The position numbers and the translations under genes are program-made. A stretch of 29,238 nt of DNA, taken from JBMNTP01 sp050945795. GTDB lineage: Bacteria; Bacillota; Clostridia; Christensenellales; MGBC116941. The stretch is taken from assembly GCA_050945795.1 (NCBI GenBank), contig JBMNTP010000026.1, positions 1 through 29,238 of the forward strand, given 5' to 3'. Positions 14,576-23,101 of this stretch are shown here, piece after piece (position 1 is the first letter of the stretch; each line of letters opens with the position of its first letter). A model generated the notes under the pieces. The model saw only the letters and a program-made list of their open reading frames with translations. It had not been told where the DNA came from and did not search any database.

Positions 14576-15250
14576 TTAAAGCAAGTCGTTTAAAGCTTGC
14601 GCATTTAGTATGCTTATTTGCCTGCCGTTTAATGTAATAAGCTCTTGACGCTGCATATTTAGAAGTTCTCTTGAAAGGGAAGGGCGCGCCACGCCAAGAT
14701 AATTCGCCATCTCATCCCGGCTCATATTAATACGCGGCGACGCTGTGCCGCCAGAATTTTTGAGGAGAAAAAACGCTATTTTCTGGCGCAGTGTAGGACA
14801 GGACAGCAGCAACAACCTTTGATTTAGTGAGTATGCTTTTTCAGAGAGAATAGAGAGCATGTTTTTTATAAGCGTATTATGGAGGCGGCTTTCGCATCGG
14901 CTATACTGAGCGAAAAAGCTTTTGTGTATCTCCATAACGTGGCATGGCTGCTCGGCAACGGCGTAATAGTCGTATGTTGTATTTTCAAGAAAGGCGTATA
15001 CCTCGCCGAAAAGTTCGCCGCTTTGTGAGAATACAGCGTTTAGTGTTTGATTGCCGGATAAAAAAGACTGCCGCACAGACACTTTGCCACAAAGCAGCAC
15101 AAAAAAGCTTTCGGCTTTATCGCCCTGATGAAAGATTATGCCGCTTCTGTCGTATTCCTTTATTTTAACGTCATGGTTTTTGAAGAAAACATCGATCTCT
15201 TTTTGAGACAGACCAGAGAACAGCCTGCAATTATTGATTGCGTTATCCAC
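14576..15250 (-). CDS. Crp/Fnr-family transcriptional regulator
   Basis: This is a 224-residue regulator. An N-terminal cyclic-nucleotide-binding-like effector domain (GIIFHQGDKAESFFVLLCGKV, then GELFGEVYAFLENTTYDYYAVA) is followed by a long dimerisation helix and a C-terminal winged HTH with recognition region SRDEMANYLGVARPSLSRELL (about 172-192). No N-terminal FNR iron-sulfur cysteine cluster is present. The scattered cysteines and the neighbouring hemerythrin protein fit redox- or NO-responsive clades such as HcpR, but the clade is not proven. Translation starts at GTG (15250) with AAGGA upstream. A TATAAT on the minus strand at 15270-15275 may be its promoter. It probably controls itself and the DUF1858/DUF438 pair. 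Confidence 0.9.
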   Translation of the reverse strand: MDNAINNCRLFSGLSQKEIDVFFKNHDVKIKEYDRSGIIFHQGDKAESFFVLLCGKVSVRQSFLSGNQTLNAVFSQSGELFGEVYAFLENTTYDYYAVAEQPCHVMEIHKSFFAQYSRCESRLHNTLIKNMLSILSEKAYSLNQRLLLLSCPTLRQKIAFFLLKNSGGTASPRINMSRDEMANYLGVARPSLSRELLNMQRQELITLNGRQISILNAQALNDLL

Positions 15251-15269
15251 AGCGTCACATCCTTAGCTT

Positions 15270-15343
15270 ATTATACATTGCCAGGCGGCTTAAAAACAGG
15301 CTGTATTTATATGCCTGTTACTTAAGGGTATGTTACTGTAACA
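15270..15343 (-). promoter_or_regulatory. Candidate Crp/Fnr gene promoter with TGTTACTGTAACA inverted repeat
   Basis: TATAAT on the minus strand (15270-15275) has a poor -35 (TGTTTT). Further upstream is TGTTACTGTAACA (15331-15343), an inverted repeat of GTTAC and GTAAC separated by one base, plus another GTTAC at 15317-15321. The same pentamers form the core of the palindrome at 14532-14575, though in the opposite arrangement. Autoregulation is an inference. Confidence 0.4.
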
Positions 15344-15455
15344 CAATCAAATTTTTACAATATATTATGGGTGGCGGCTTAGCAAAAAGCGGGGCCACGC
15401 ATTATAAACGAACATATTTAAAGAAATACTTTTTACGGAATGGGAGGAAAATACT

Positions 15456-16278
15456 ATGAGTGACATAGCTCTACAAATAGAAAGAATAAGCGCCGGAATG
15501 GTAGCTCAAAGCGGTAATATTATTTTTGAAAACACAGTGATTTCAGAAGGCGATGTAAGCTATAATAACGCGACAGGCGTTATAACATTTATCGAGCCGG
15601 GCAGATATATTATCGACTGGTGGGTGGCTACACAATCATCAATTTGTACAAACGGCGCGGTGTTCGCGCTTACATCTTCACAGGGCGATTTATTAGAGGG
15701 TAATTCGCTAATAAAGACGGGGCAGGTGTCCGGCGTCGGCATAATAGATGTCGCGACAGCTCCGGTAACGGTGTCATTGATAAACGCCTCGACTGCCCCG
15801 GTATATTATGCTACCGTAGTACCCGTTACAGCGACGCTCGTTGTAACAAGGGATGAGGAGGACACAGCATTTGGCGGCTTGATATCAACGGAAGGAAGTG
15901 TTGAGGTAGGGCTAACGCCGGTAACCATTATTATGGATGAACAGTCGGCTGTATCTATGAATGTAGACTATTCAACGCCGAATGCCATAACGATTCTTGA
16001 GGACGGCGTGTATAGGGTAGATATATTTGTAACCGGAAATACTGTTGTCCCTCAGTTGATAGTGCTTAGTTTAAATATAAACGGTATACCAAACAGCGCT
16101 ATGACGCAGGGAATAGACTATACTCCGCCCTCGCCGGCGACTTTTTGCTATGACAAACTTTCTCGGGCTTAATGCGGGAGAAGCCCTCACGCTTACGCTT
16201 CAATCCGCCGGAGTCGCAACTTTCTTTTTCCCTTCGATTGGTCCGGCAGCGACGCTATCGGTTCAGCGGATATATTAG
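15456..16278 (+). pseudogene. BclA-like two-domain surface protein, frame interrupted by one base
   Basis: Two tandem beta-rich repeats of about 130 residues each resemble the C-terminal jelly-roll domain of BclA-type spore surface glycoproteins: ALQIERISAGMVAQSGNIIFE with FIEPGRYIIDWWV, then VEVGLTPVTIIMDEQ with ILEDGVYRVDIFV. Neither collagen-like repeats nor a signal peptide is present. The first frame ends at 16172. In the next frame, MTNFLGLNAGEALTLTLQSA continues to a stop at 16278 and supplies the expected last strands. Removing one T from the five-T run at 16142-16146 joins them into a 273-residue protein. The cause may be mutation, sequencing error or slippage. The start follows GGGAGG. 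Exosporium or spore-coat location is inferred from family and from the adjacent germination operon. Confidence 0.7.
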
Positions 16279-16291
16279 AAAATATGCGGCT

Positions 16292-16364
16292 CTAGCTTTA
16301 AAAGCTAGTTAATATTTTTGAGTACCTCTGAGCGGCTATCCGCTTTTGGGGTACTCCCCTTTTC
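16292..16364. terminator. Tandem hairpins between convergent genes
   Basis: CTAGCTTT/AAAGCTAG (16293-16308) is followed by AATATTTTTG, a plausible plus-strand terminator. Next is GAGTACC (16320-16326) with GGTACTC (16350-16356), enclosing AGCGG/CCGCT and followed by CCCCTTTT. On the minus strand the second hairpin is followed by an A/T stretch, so it may also end the ger operon. Confidence 0.65.
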
Positions 16365-16427
16365 ATAAGTTGTTATAATTATATTAGCCGTAATTATAAA
16401 AAGCCTTGTTATATCAAAACAGTATAT

Positions 16428-17585
16428 TTACCCCGTTGCTCCGGATGTTTTAGCTGCCGGCTTAGCCGGTTTTTTAGTGCGGTTTTTTTGTTTGCGGGTA
16501 TGGATTTCTCCGGCTATTAGAATAGCCAGCGGTATAATAACCTGGAATGGGAAGGCGTAGTAAGCGTAATAATCGATAAAGGCATACATCTGCATTGTAT
16601 TTTCGTAAAGTATAGCGCAAAGGGCTAAAACAATCATGCCTGCCGGCAATACCATGGTCCGATAATTTTTAAGATTAAACATTTTGGTCAGGCCTTTTGC
16701 CGCCACCATAAGTATTATTGATATTTTTACTATGCCGGCAAGCAGGAAGTTTGAGGATATAGAGCCTTCTATTCTCGCTATGAAGTCGCCTATTTCGATT
16801 ATGCGCGCCGTAACGTAGGAAGGGAAGAAGCTCAAAGCCATCATAGTGCGGCCAAGCAAAGAGAGGTTTCGCAAAAACACCAGCAGAAAGATTATGAATA
16901 TGAGTATAAGCCCGTAAAAAAGCATTTTATATGGCCGGCCATCCTTTTTAAACGAATTGGCAACGCCAAGGAACATTACCGTTTCCGCATACGGGAAAGA
17001 AAATATCTGAAAAGTGGTTTGGGCAATCTGTTCTGGCGGATGCTCAAAAATCGGCAGTATGTCGTCCAAGCGCATTTGCTGCATGGAGGCGCTAAATGTC
17101 AGCAGAACTACGAGCAGCACCAAAAATACCATAATGACGGACCATTTGCCTATGGCTCGCATATCGCTTCTCGCGAGGTAAATGGTTGTAAGTATCATAA
17201 GTATCATTATCGGCAGCTGCGGCGTTTCGGGCATAGACGTTATTTCTGTGAACTCAGAAAAGTTTCGTAGCACCAACGCTGCGAGAAAAAGTGCGTACCA
17301 TGTAAAAAGTATGGCGATCGCCTTGCTGCCCCACTTGCCGAACAATAAATCTGAAATTTCAAAAATATCCTTTTTGGGGAAAAGTTTTAATATACGCGCG
17401 TATATCAAAAACAGCGGTACGGCTATAAGCGTGGCGAGTAGAATAGCGATCCAAGCATCCTGATTCACTTTGGTATTTATGCCCATAATAACGCTGCTGC
17501 CAAAGTTGAACAATACTAGGCTTAATACCGCCTGATGCGGCGTTATGTTGCTGTTCTTTTTGATTGTAATTTGTGTTTGTTCCAT
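16428..17585 (-). CDS. gerAB: Spore germination receptor B subunit (GerAB-type permease)
   Basis: This is a 385-residue polytopic membrane protein with about ten hydrophobic segments, in the APC-superfamily fold of germinant receptor B subunits, which bind the germinant in the spore inner membrane. Typical features are the N-terminal ITPHQAVLSLVLFNFGSSVI, a GTKVNQDAW-like segment (GINTKVNQDAWIAILLA), and an APC-like helical repeat through YLARSDMRAIGKWS. The C-terminus is basic (TRKQKNRTKKPAKPAAKT). It is last in the operon, 44 bases after the small D-type gene, with AAAGGATAAATACC before the ATG. The germinant identity cannot be read. Confidence 0.92.
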   Translation of the reverse strand: MEQTQITIKKNSNITPHQAVLSLVLFNFGSSVIMGINTKVNQDAWIAILLATLIAVPLFLIYARILKLFPKKDIFEISDLLFGKWGSKAIAILFTWYALFLAALVLRNFSEFTEITSMPETPQLPIMILMILTTIYLARSDMRAIGKWSVIMVFLVLLVVLLTFSASMQQMRLDDILPIFEHPPEQIAQTTFQIFSFPYAETVMFLGVANSFKKDGRPYKMLFYGLILIFIIFLLVFLRNLSLLGRTMMALSFFPSYVTARIIEIGDFIARIEGSISSNFLLAGIVKISIILMVAAKGLTKMFNLKNYRTMVLPAGMIVLALCAILYENTMQMYAFIDYYAYYAFPFQVIIPLAILIAGEIHTRKQKNRTKKPAKPAAKTSGATG

Positions 17586-17629
17586 AAGGTATTTATCCTT
17601 TCGGCTCTAAAAGCCATAACGGCGTAGCC

Positions 17630-17848
17630 TCATTTTGCAATGATGAATATAGCGTCAAGGGCATCTTTAATAACACTTGAAGGCGACGGCACGCTGATAT
17701 CAAAGCTATAGAGTATCAATATAACAAAACTGATAGACATCAAGAAATAATAAATTATTTTCTCACGTTTATCGGTCTTTTTTAGTAGAGTAAGGCGATC
17801 AAACAGAATTACAAATAAAAACAAAAACAAAACTATGGCGGTAAGCAT
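17630..17848 (-). CDS. Small two-helix membrane protein, likely germinant receptor D subunit
   Basis: This is a 72-residue protein with two hydrophobic segments (about 2-17 and 32-48) joined by a basic loop DRLTLLKKTDKREK. Small two-helix proteins encoded inside ger operons are known as D subunits and can modulate germination. It lies 12 bases after the C-subunit gene and 44 bases before the B-subunit gene on the same strand. I assign it by size, topology and position, not by a recognised motif. Confidence 0.7.
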   Translation of the reverse strand: MLTAIVLFLFLFVILFDRLTLLKKTDKREKIIYYFLMSISFVILILYSFDISVPSPSSVIKDALDAIFIIAK

Positions 17849-17860
17849 ATCTATACCCCC

Positions 17861-18997
17861 CTACTTTATAAAGCCGGTATTAATAACCCTAACCTTCGCC
17901 GTAACATCAACATCTAACGTAGGGTAGATTTCATCCCAGGAAGGCGAAAGCTGATCCCAAAGCTTAAGGTCCTTTTTATATATCATTTCCCCAAAGCCGA
18001 ATATATCGGCGTTATATTTATGTTGTAGTTCTGAAATAAGGTCTTTAATATCTCTTTCAATCATGCGGGCGGCGGTAAATTCGATTTTTTCGATGGTATG
18101 CTCGTCCATCATGTTCATATGCGTATGGTTTTCCGCGACAGCTACCTGCGTATCGGTTTTTATACTGACATCAATTTTGCCGTTCTCGTATGTATATTCT
18201 TTACTAGCCTTGTGCCAAAAGATCTCGAGCGATACATCATGAGCCGGCCTGTCCGACATCGATAGCGTTAGTATGCCGCTGCCCATCTGTTCTTCAACAA
18301 AAAGCACATACCTTGACTGCTTCGGCGATAAAAAGCCGGCCAAGGCATTCCCTTTTATAACCGCCATGCCGTTTATTTCGGGTATCTTATCGCCGTCGTC
18401 TTCCACCTTTCTAAGCGCCGGAATAGCCACCGACCTTCGCGGAGAGTTCAAGGCGTTATATATTTGATAAAGTTGCACGCGTAGCGCGGTGCCGGTAAGA
18501 TCTTTGTCCTCGCTTATTATGTCGTGCAGCGTTGACGACACTATGCCGCTTCTTTCCTCCGAACTTTCCAAAAGCTCACTCGCTGTTTCTTGCTGCGAAA
18601 TCGCAACGCACATTGTTTCTCTGCATTCCCCGTCGCGCAAGAACCACTCAATTATAGACATCATACCCGCTTCACGGGCAAGTTGCTGGCTTATAACCAA
18701 CACCTGCGCACTGCCAAAAAAGAGCCTGTCCGCTTCTGTGCGTTTGGCGTTTCGGGCGGCATCGAACAGAGTTTTGCCGTCGGAATTGATTATTTTGCCA
18801 GATATGCTGCTGTCTATGCTCGCTCCTTCTAAATTGGCCGCCTCATAGCTTAGATCATATAAATTTTTTTCCTTATCAAAATCAATGGCAATGCCGACAA
18901 TTATATTCACCTGGTCAAGACTGGTATAGTTCCAGCAGCCGCTTAAAAGAACGGCAAGCAGAATGCACACAACAGCTTTAAGCCTGCTTTTAAGCAT
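17861..18997 (-). CDS. gerAC: Spore germination receptor C subunit (GerAC-type lipoprotein)
   Basis: This is a 378-residue lipoprotein. The signal peptide ends in the lipobox LLSGC with the lipidated cysteine at residue 21. The family start CWNYTSLDQVNIIVGIAIDFD follows, and the Ger(x)C C-terminal domain covers about residues 200-370 (TDTQVAVAENHTHM, then DLISELQHKYNADIFGFGE). It sits on the outer face of the spore inner membrane and supports receptor assembly. Its start overlaps the end of the A-subunit gene by eight bases. This supports co-translation. Confidence 0.93.
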   Translation of the reverse strand: MLKSRLKAVVCILLAVLLSGCWNYTSLDQVNIIVGIAIDFDKEKNLYDLSYEAANLEGASIDSSISGKIINSDGKTLFDAARNAKRTEADRLFFGSAQVLVISQQLAREAGMMSIIEWFLRDGECRETMCVAISQQETASELLESSEERSGIVSSTLHDIISEDKDLTGTALRVQLYQIYNALNSPRRSVAIPALRKVEDDGDKIPEINGMAVIKGNALAGFLSPKQSRYVLFVEEQMGSGILTLSMSDRPAHDVSLEIFWHKASKEYTYENGKIDVSIKTDTQVAVAENHTHMNMMDEHTIEKIEFTAARMIERDIKDLISELQHKYNADIFGFGEMIYKKDLKLWDQLSPSWDEIYPTLDVDVTAKVRVINTGFIK

Positions 18998-20543
18998 CGC
19001 TTTTACCCCCTGACTGGCGGACCTGATTCGCGCTAAGATTGTCGGGCCGCTTATTCATAACATGCCATGGCGCGCGTATAAATATATCTTTAAAGCCCTG
19101 AAAGCTGAAGCTGCCCTTAAGCGACGTTTGCTCCACGCCAAAAGAGGTAAGGTTGTTTATATGAATCATCATAATTGAAAGGCCTATAGTCAGACCAAAG
19201 AAGCCGAAGGAGGAAGAGAGGAATAAAATAAAAAACCTCCAAAAAACAATTGGCGCGTTGAGCTTTGGCACCAACAGGCTAGTGATGCCTGTTGAGGCGA
19301 CAATAATAATCATGGGCGCCGCTACGAGCCTTGCCTCAACAGCGGCTTGACCTATAACCAAAGCGCCTACAATACTTAGCGTCTGGCCTATGTTTGAGGG
19401 CATGCGTACTCCCGTTTCTCTAAGCACATCGAATACCAGCAGCATCACTACCGCCTCCAGGGCAGCGGGCAGCGGCACGCTTTGTCGCTCAAGCGCGAGA
19501 CGAATAAGCAGCTGGAGCGGCAGCATCTCTTGGTGAAAGGCTACGGTGGCAATATAAAGGCCGGGAACTGTTATAGTAAGCAAAAACGCCATTATACGCA
19601 GTATTCGCGCGAAAGACGTATAATAATAATTAAAATAATAATCTTCATTGCTTTGAAAATTCTCTATAAAAAGATACGGTAGCGTCAGCACCATAGGCGT
19701 GCCGTTTACAAATATCGCTATGCGCCCTTCCAACAGCTTTCCCACCACCACATCCGGCCGCTCAGTATAACCTATGGTGCGAAAGTGGCTGTATTTGTGG
19801 TCGTGTATTAGTTCAGTGATGTAGTTAGCGTCTAGCACTCCGTCTATGTCTATTTTATTAAGCCGCCGAAATAATTCTTCGAGTATGGCCTTGTCGGCTA
19901 TATTGTCAAAATAGCAAACACATATTTTTGTTTTGGTGCGCCGGCCTAAGGTGAGCATTTTTGATTTAAACTCGTTCGTGTGAACGCGGCGCAGAACCTG
20001 AGAGAGGTTTTGCATAAGTGATTCGTTAAAGCCTTCTCTTGGCCCTCCTAATACCTTTTCATTGTCCGGCTCCTCAATGGCGCGCAGCGTGAACTGCTTT
20101 GTGTTGAGTATGGCGGCTTTATCGCTGCCGTCTGCGAAAAGAACGGTATCGCCGGAGGTAACGCCTTCTACAACGCATTTTAGGTTGTCTGTGGTTTCGG
20201 CTTCATGTATCTGCACAACGCTTTCTAGCAGCGTTTCCATTAGCGAGGCGTTTTGCTGGGGCGTACTGCACATAAGCGGCTTTATAATATTGTTGTTTAT
20301 TATATCGGCATTAACCATGTTCTCGCAGAAGGCGAGAAAGTAGCGCATAGGCGTTTTGCCTTTTGTTTGAATCAGCTTATAAGCTACGATATCCATATCC
20401 GAAAAAAGCTCTTTGCTGGCGGCTATGTTGTCATCAAGCGACTTGCGCACCTTTTGCTCTTCAAGGTTACTGTTCCATTTATCTATTTTCACATCTATTT
20501 GCTGAGCCTTGCGGTCGCGCAGTTTTTTTAAAAAGCCAAACAT
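18990..20543 (-). CDS. gerAA: Spore germination receptor A subunit (GerAA-type)
   Basis: This is a 517-residue protein with the GerA architecture: a cytoplasmic N-terminal region to about residue 275 (containing FADGSDKAAILNTKQF and GPREGFNESLMQNLSQVLRRV), then about five transmembrane helices (YYTSFARILRIMAFLLTITVPG, RETGVRMPSNIGQTLSIVGA). A basic cytoplasmic tail follows. I chose the ATG at 20543 (MFGFLKKLRDRK), with AAGGAG six bases before it; the frame stays open 43 codons further up but lacks GerA-like sequence there. It is the first gene of an A-C-D-B operon. The upstream minus strand has a CATTATACT element (20624-20632) that could be a sigma-G or sigma-A -10. Confidence 0.93.
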   Translation of the reverse strand: MFGFLKKLRDRKAQQIDVKIDKWNSNLEEQKVRKSLDDNIAASKELFSDMDIVAYKLIQTKGKTPMRYFLAFCENMVNADIINNNIIKPLMCSTPQQNASLMETLLESVVQIHEAETTDNLKCVVEGVTSGDTVLFADGSDKAAILNTKQFTLRAIEEPDNEKVLGGPREGFNESLMQNLSQVLRRVHTNEFKSKMLTLGRRTKTKICVCYFDNIADKAILEELFRRLNKIDIDGVLDANYITELIHDHKYSHFRTIGYTERPDVVVGKLLEGRIAIFVNGTPMVLTLPYLFIENFQSNEDYYFNYYYTSFARILRIMAFLLTITVPGLYIATVAFHQEMLPLQLLIRLALERQSVPLPAALEAVVMLLVFDVLRETGVRMPSNIGQTLSIVGALVIGQAAVEARLVAAPMIIIVASTGITSLLVPKLNAPIVFWRFFILFLSSSFGFFGLTIGLSIMMIHINNLTSFGVEQTSLKGSFSFQGFKDIFIRAPWHVMNKRPDNLSANQVRQSGGKSDA

Positions 20544-20935
20544 AGTATCTCCTTTTGGCCACATTGAATCAAGGGACAACTTGTAATAAGAAATCCCCTG
20601 CACTTTAGCCCTGGTACTTTTTAGTATAATGAAAATGCTTTTTTTTATTCTTCGGCGCAATATAAGTTCCACCGCCTGTTTTTTAATACGGAGGAGAATA
20701 AAAAGAAAGACGGCTTAGGCGAATGGGGAAGCGCCGCATAACGACATAAAAATAAGCCGCGTACGGCTTGTATGAGTTTGTGGTTTAAATTAGGATTGAC
20801 GGCTTCCTAAAGCAATATGGCTAAATAAAAGGGGAGGACATAGAGCTTTATGGCGTTAACTCTGCATGGCGGGTTTTAGTGGCGCGGCGGGTCTTGCGCT
20901 GCCCCAAAAGATGAATAACCCATGTGCGGGCATAA
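20544..20935. other. Intergenic stretch between ger and ECF operons
   Basis: No gene is recognised. It holds the presumed ger promoter region on the minus strand near 20620-20635 and an AAGCCG/CGGCTT hairpin (20754-20769). On the minus strand the hairpin is followed by ATTTTTATG, which makes it a small possible terminator behind the stronger one at 20930-20962. Confidence 0.4.
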
Positions 20936-20962
20936 AAAAATGCATCCCACAAAAAGTGATGC
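20930..20962 (-). terminator. Rho-independent terminator of the ECF operon
   Basis: On the minus strand GCATCAC and the GCATCCCAC complement pair around TTTTT (two-base bulge), followed by ATTTTTTTATG. It lies about 35 bases after the ATPase gene stop at 20998. Confidence 0.75.
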
Positions 20963-20997
20963 GCTATATTGATTTTCTTTGACTTACCTCTCTTTTT

Positions 20998-22440
20998 TCA
21001 AAAGGAAGGTAAGTGTTGATGTTGTGAGGAGTCGGCGAAATATTCTTTTATAAGCTCTTTTCCGCCGCTTTTAAATACCACTCCGCCTTTTATCCATATA
21101 ACAATATCTGCGAGCGCTTCGGCGCATCGATAGTCATGCGTTATAGTTATCATGGCGTTGCCTGTTTGGGCGTGGATTTCATTAAGGCTGTTCACAAGCA
21201 GCCTAAGATGCTCAAAGTCTTGCCCTACTGTAGGCTCATCGAGCAAAAGCAGCTCCGGAGCTGTGGCAGATACCGCGGCTATAGAGAGCCGTCTTTTTTG
21301 CCCTTCTGAAAGCGAATGCGGATGCTGAGCCGCGATCGGCTCAAGGCCAAATGCGTCAAGACAGCGCCGCGCCCAGCCGGGACGCGCGCCGTAATCCAGC
21401 TCCTGCTTTACAGACGGCATAAAAAGCTGATAGCTAGGCTCTTGATATATATACCCAACCCACTTAAACCATGCCCTAGATCCTGGCTTTACATCAATAG
21501 CGGTATCTATATAGCCGGAAGTAGGCTTTATAAGACCGGCGATAAGACGCAGCAGCGTGGTTTTGCCGCTGCCGTTGTCTCCTAGCACAACCATGCGCTC
21601 GCCTTTGCGCAATTCAAAGTTTATATCGCTTAATATCTCGGTACCTTTAACATTGTACGCCAAATTTGCAACCGCCAAAAGCGGCTCCCCCGGCGCCAGA
21701 GCGGCATCAAAAGAAGGCAGCTTTTTCAGCCGCTCATATGACAGCGCCGTCTTATTAGCTTGCTTAACTGTACCATTCTCCAGCATTAAAACGGTGTCGG
21801 CGTAAGGAATGACTACATCAAGCCGGTGCTCTACCAGCAATACCGCGTATCCCATTTGGCATAAGTCTTTTAGAGTGCCTAAAAGCAGACGACTGCCCTC
21901 GAGGTCGAGGTTTGCGAGCGGCTCATCGAGCAGCAGTATTTTTTGCCCCATAGCGAGTATGCAGCCCGCCATAAGCCGCTGCTTTTGCCCTCTCGACAGC
22001 GTTCTTGTAGCGGCGTTAGGGTCAAGGTCGAATAATCCTGAGGCGTATCTTATGCGGCGATCTATTTCTTCTGGCGGCAGGTTGAGGTTTTCGCAGCCAA
22101 AAGCTATTTCATCCGACACCCTGCTATGGAATATCTGGCTGTCCGGGTTTTGCAGCACATATCCGACTTTGCGGGCTATATCTGTAATTTTAAGTCCGTC
22201 AATCGGCTGCCCGTCAACAAATATTTCACCGGCGCATTGCCCGTCTATACAGTTGGGTATAATGCCGCTTATAGCCGAAAGCAGTGTGCTTTTGCCTTCG
22301 CCGGACAGCCCTGACAGCAGCGTAAACTCACCGTATTTAAGTGAAAAGGAACAGTCTTTTAAAACGTCCAGCCCGTTAGAGTAGCGAAAGGAATAGTTTT
22401 TGACTTCAACAGCTTTTATATTAGTATTTTCGTTTTTCAT
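20998..22440 (-). CDS. ECF transporter double ATPase subunit
   Basis: This 480-residue protein has two fused ABC ATPase domains that power an energy-coupling-factor importer. Domain 1 has Walker A GLSGEGKSTL, signature LSRGQKQRL and Walker B ILLLDEP. Domain 2 has Walker A GDNGSGKTTL, signature LSEGQKRRLS and Walker B LLLLDEP. Both switch histidines are present (VEHRLD, ITHDYR). Single-chain fused EcfA/EcfA' is common in this subgroup. I chose the ATG at 22440, which overlaps the T-component stop (ATGA); a longer in-frame start at 22485 would lie within that gene. The substrate depends on the S component upstream. Confidence 0.93.
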   Translation of the reverse strand: MKNENTNIKAVEVKNYSFRYSNGLDVLKDCSFSLKYGEFTLLSGLSGEGKSTLLSAISGIIPNCIDGQCAGEIFVDGQPIDGLKITDIARKVGYVLQNPDSQIFHSRVSDEIAFGCENLNLPPEEIDRRIRYASGLFDLDPNAATRTLSRGQKQRLMAGCILAMGQKILLLDEPLANLDLEGSRLLLGTLKDLCQMGYAVLLVEHRLDVVIPYADTVLMLENGTVKQANKTALSYERLKKLPSFDAALAPGEPLLAVANLAYNVKGTEILSDINFELRKGERMVVLGDNGSGKTTLLRLIAGLIKPTSGYIDTAIDVKPGSRAWFKWVGYIYQEPSYQLFMPSVKQELDYGARPGWARRCLDAFGLEPIAAQHPHSLSEGQKRRLSIAAVSATAPELLLLDEPTVGQDFEHLRLLVNSLNEIHAQTGNAMITITHDYRCAEALADIVIWIKGGVVFKSGGKELIKEYFADSSQHQHLPSF

Positions 22441-23099
22441 ATAAGCACCAACCATGTTGCCAATAGAGCTGATACCGCGGCGCAATAAACGCCGTCCCTC
22501 AATAAAAACCTCACCTGCTTATACACGCTTACCGGCTCTGTTCCCGTTGAAAAAGCTCTTGTTTCAAGCGAAAGTGCCATAGTATCCGAAATGTTCATAA
22601 GCCGTATAATTACAGGGATTATAAAAGCCCTGTAGAATGAGCCTTTAACTCCGCGCGTCCGCATAGCTTCACGCACCCTTTTCACCTCATCGGCTATAAC
22701 CGGCACAAAGCGTATGGCTATAAGCATGCCCAGCGTAAGTATTCTTGGAAAGCCGAGCCCAGATAGGCAGCGGGTGAGGTTTATAGGCGGCAGCGTTATC
22801 ATGGGCAGCGCCGATACGCCTATAAGTATTACGCGGCCGGCCATCTGAGCGGCTATCTCAGCATCTCTCTGGAACAAAAAGGAGAAAAACGCGAAAGCAG
22901 CGCCTACAGGTATGAATATCAAAAGGCATTTTAGCGCGGCATTCCAAAAGCCAAATGCGTAATAAAGTAGCAGCACCGCGAGTATATATGCAGGAAACAG
23001 CGGATGCTTGGCGTTTAAAAGCCCTGCGGCAAGAATAATCACCGCCGAGAATATGCATACAAGGGGGTAAAGCGGATTGTCCGACTGCAAGCGTTCCAT
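22437..23099 (-). CDS. ECF transporter T component (EcfT/CbiQ family)
   Basis: This 220-residue membrane protein has about five to six helices and couples the ATPase pair to the substrate-binding S component. The coupling-helix motifs are RVREAMRTRGVKG (the ARG-type motif, here AMRTRG) and ALSLETRAFSTG (here ETRAFS), both at the expected positions in the second half. It starts three bases after the S-component stop. Its own stop overlaps the ATPase start. Confidence 0.92.
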   Translation of the reverse strand: MERLQSDNPLYPLVCIFSAVIILAAGLLNAKHPLFPAYILAVLLLYYAFGFWNAALKCLLIFIPVGAAFAFFSFLFQRDAEIAAQMAGRVILIGVSALPMITLPPINLTRCLSGLGFPRILTLGMLIAIRFVPVIADEVKRVREAMRTRGVKGSFYRAFIIPVIIRLMNISDTMALSLETRAFSTGTEPVSVYKQVRFLLRDGVYCAAVSALLATWLVLI

Positions 23100-23101
23100 A
23101 A

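Noticed and set aside
20618..20645. Sigma-G promoter for the ger operon
   Set aside because: CATTATA on the minus strand fits a sigma-G -10, but no -35 lies at the required 17-18 base spacing (a GAATA is only 14 bases away), so it is mentioned but not called.
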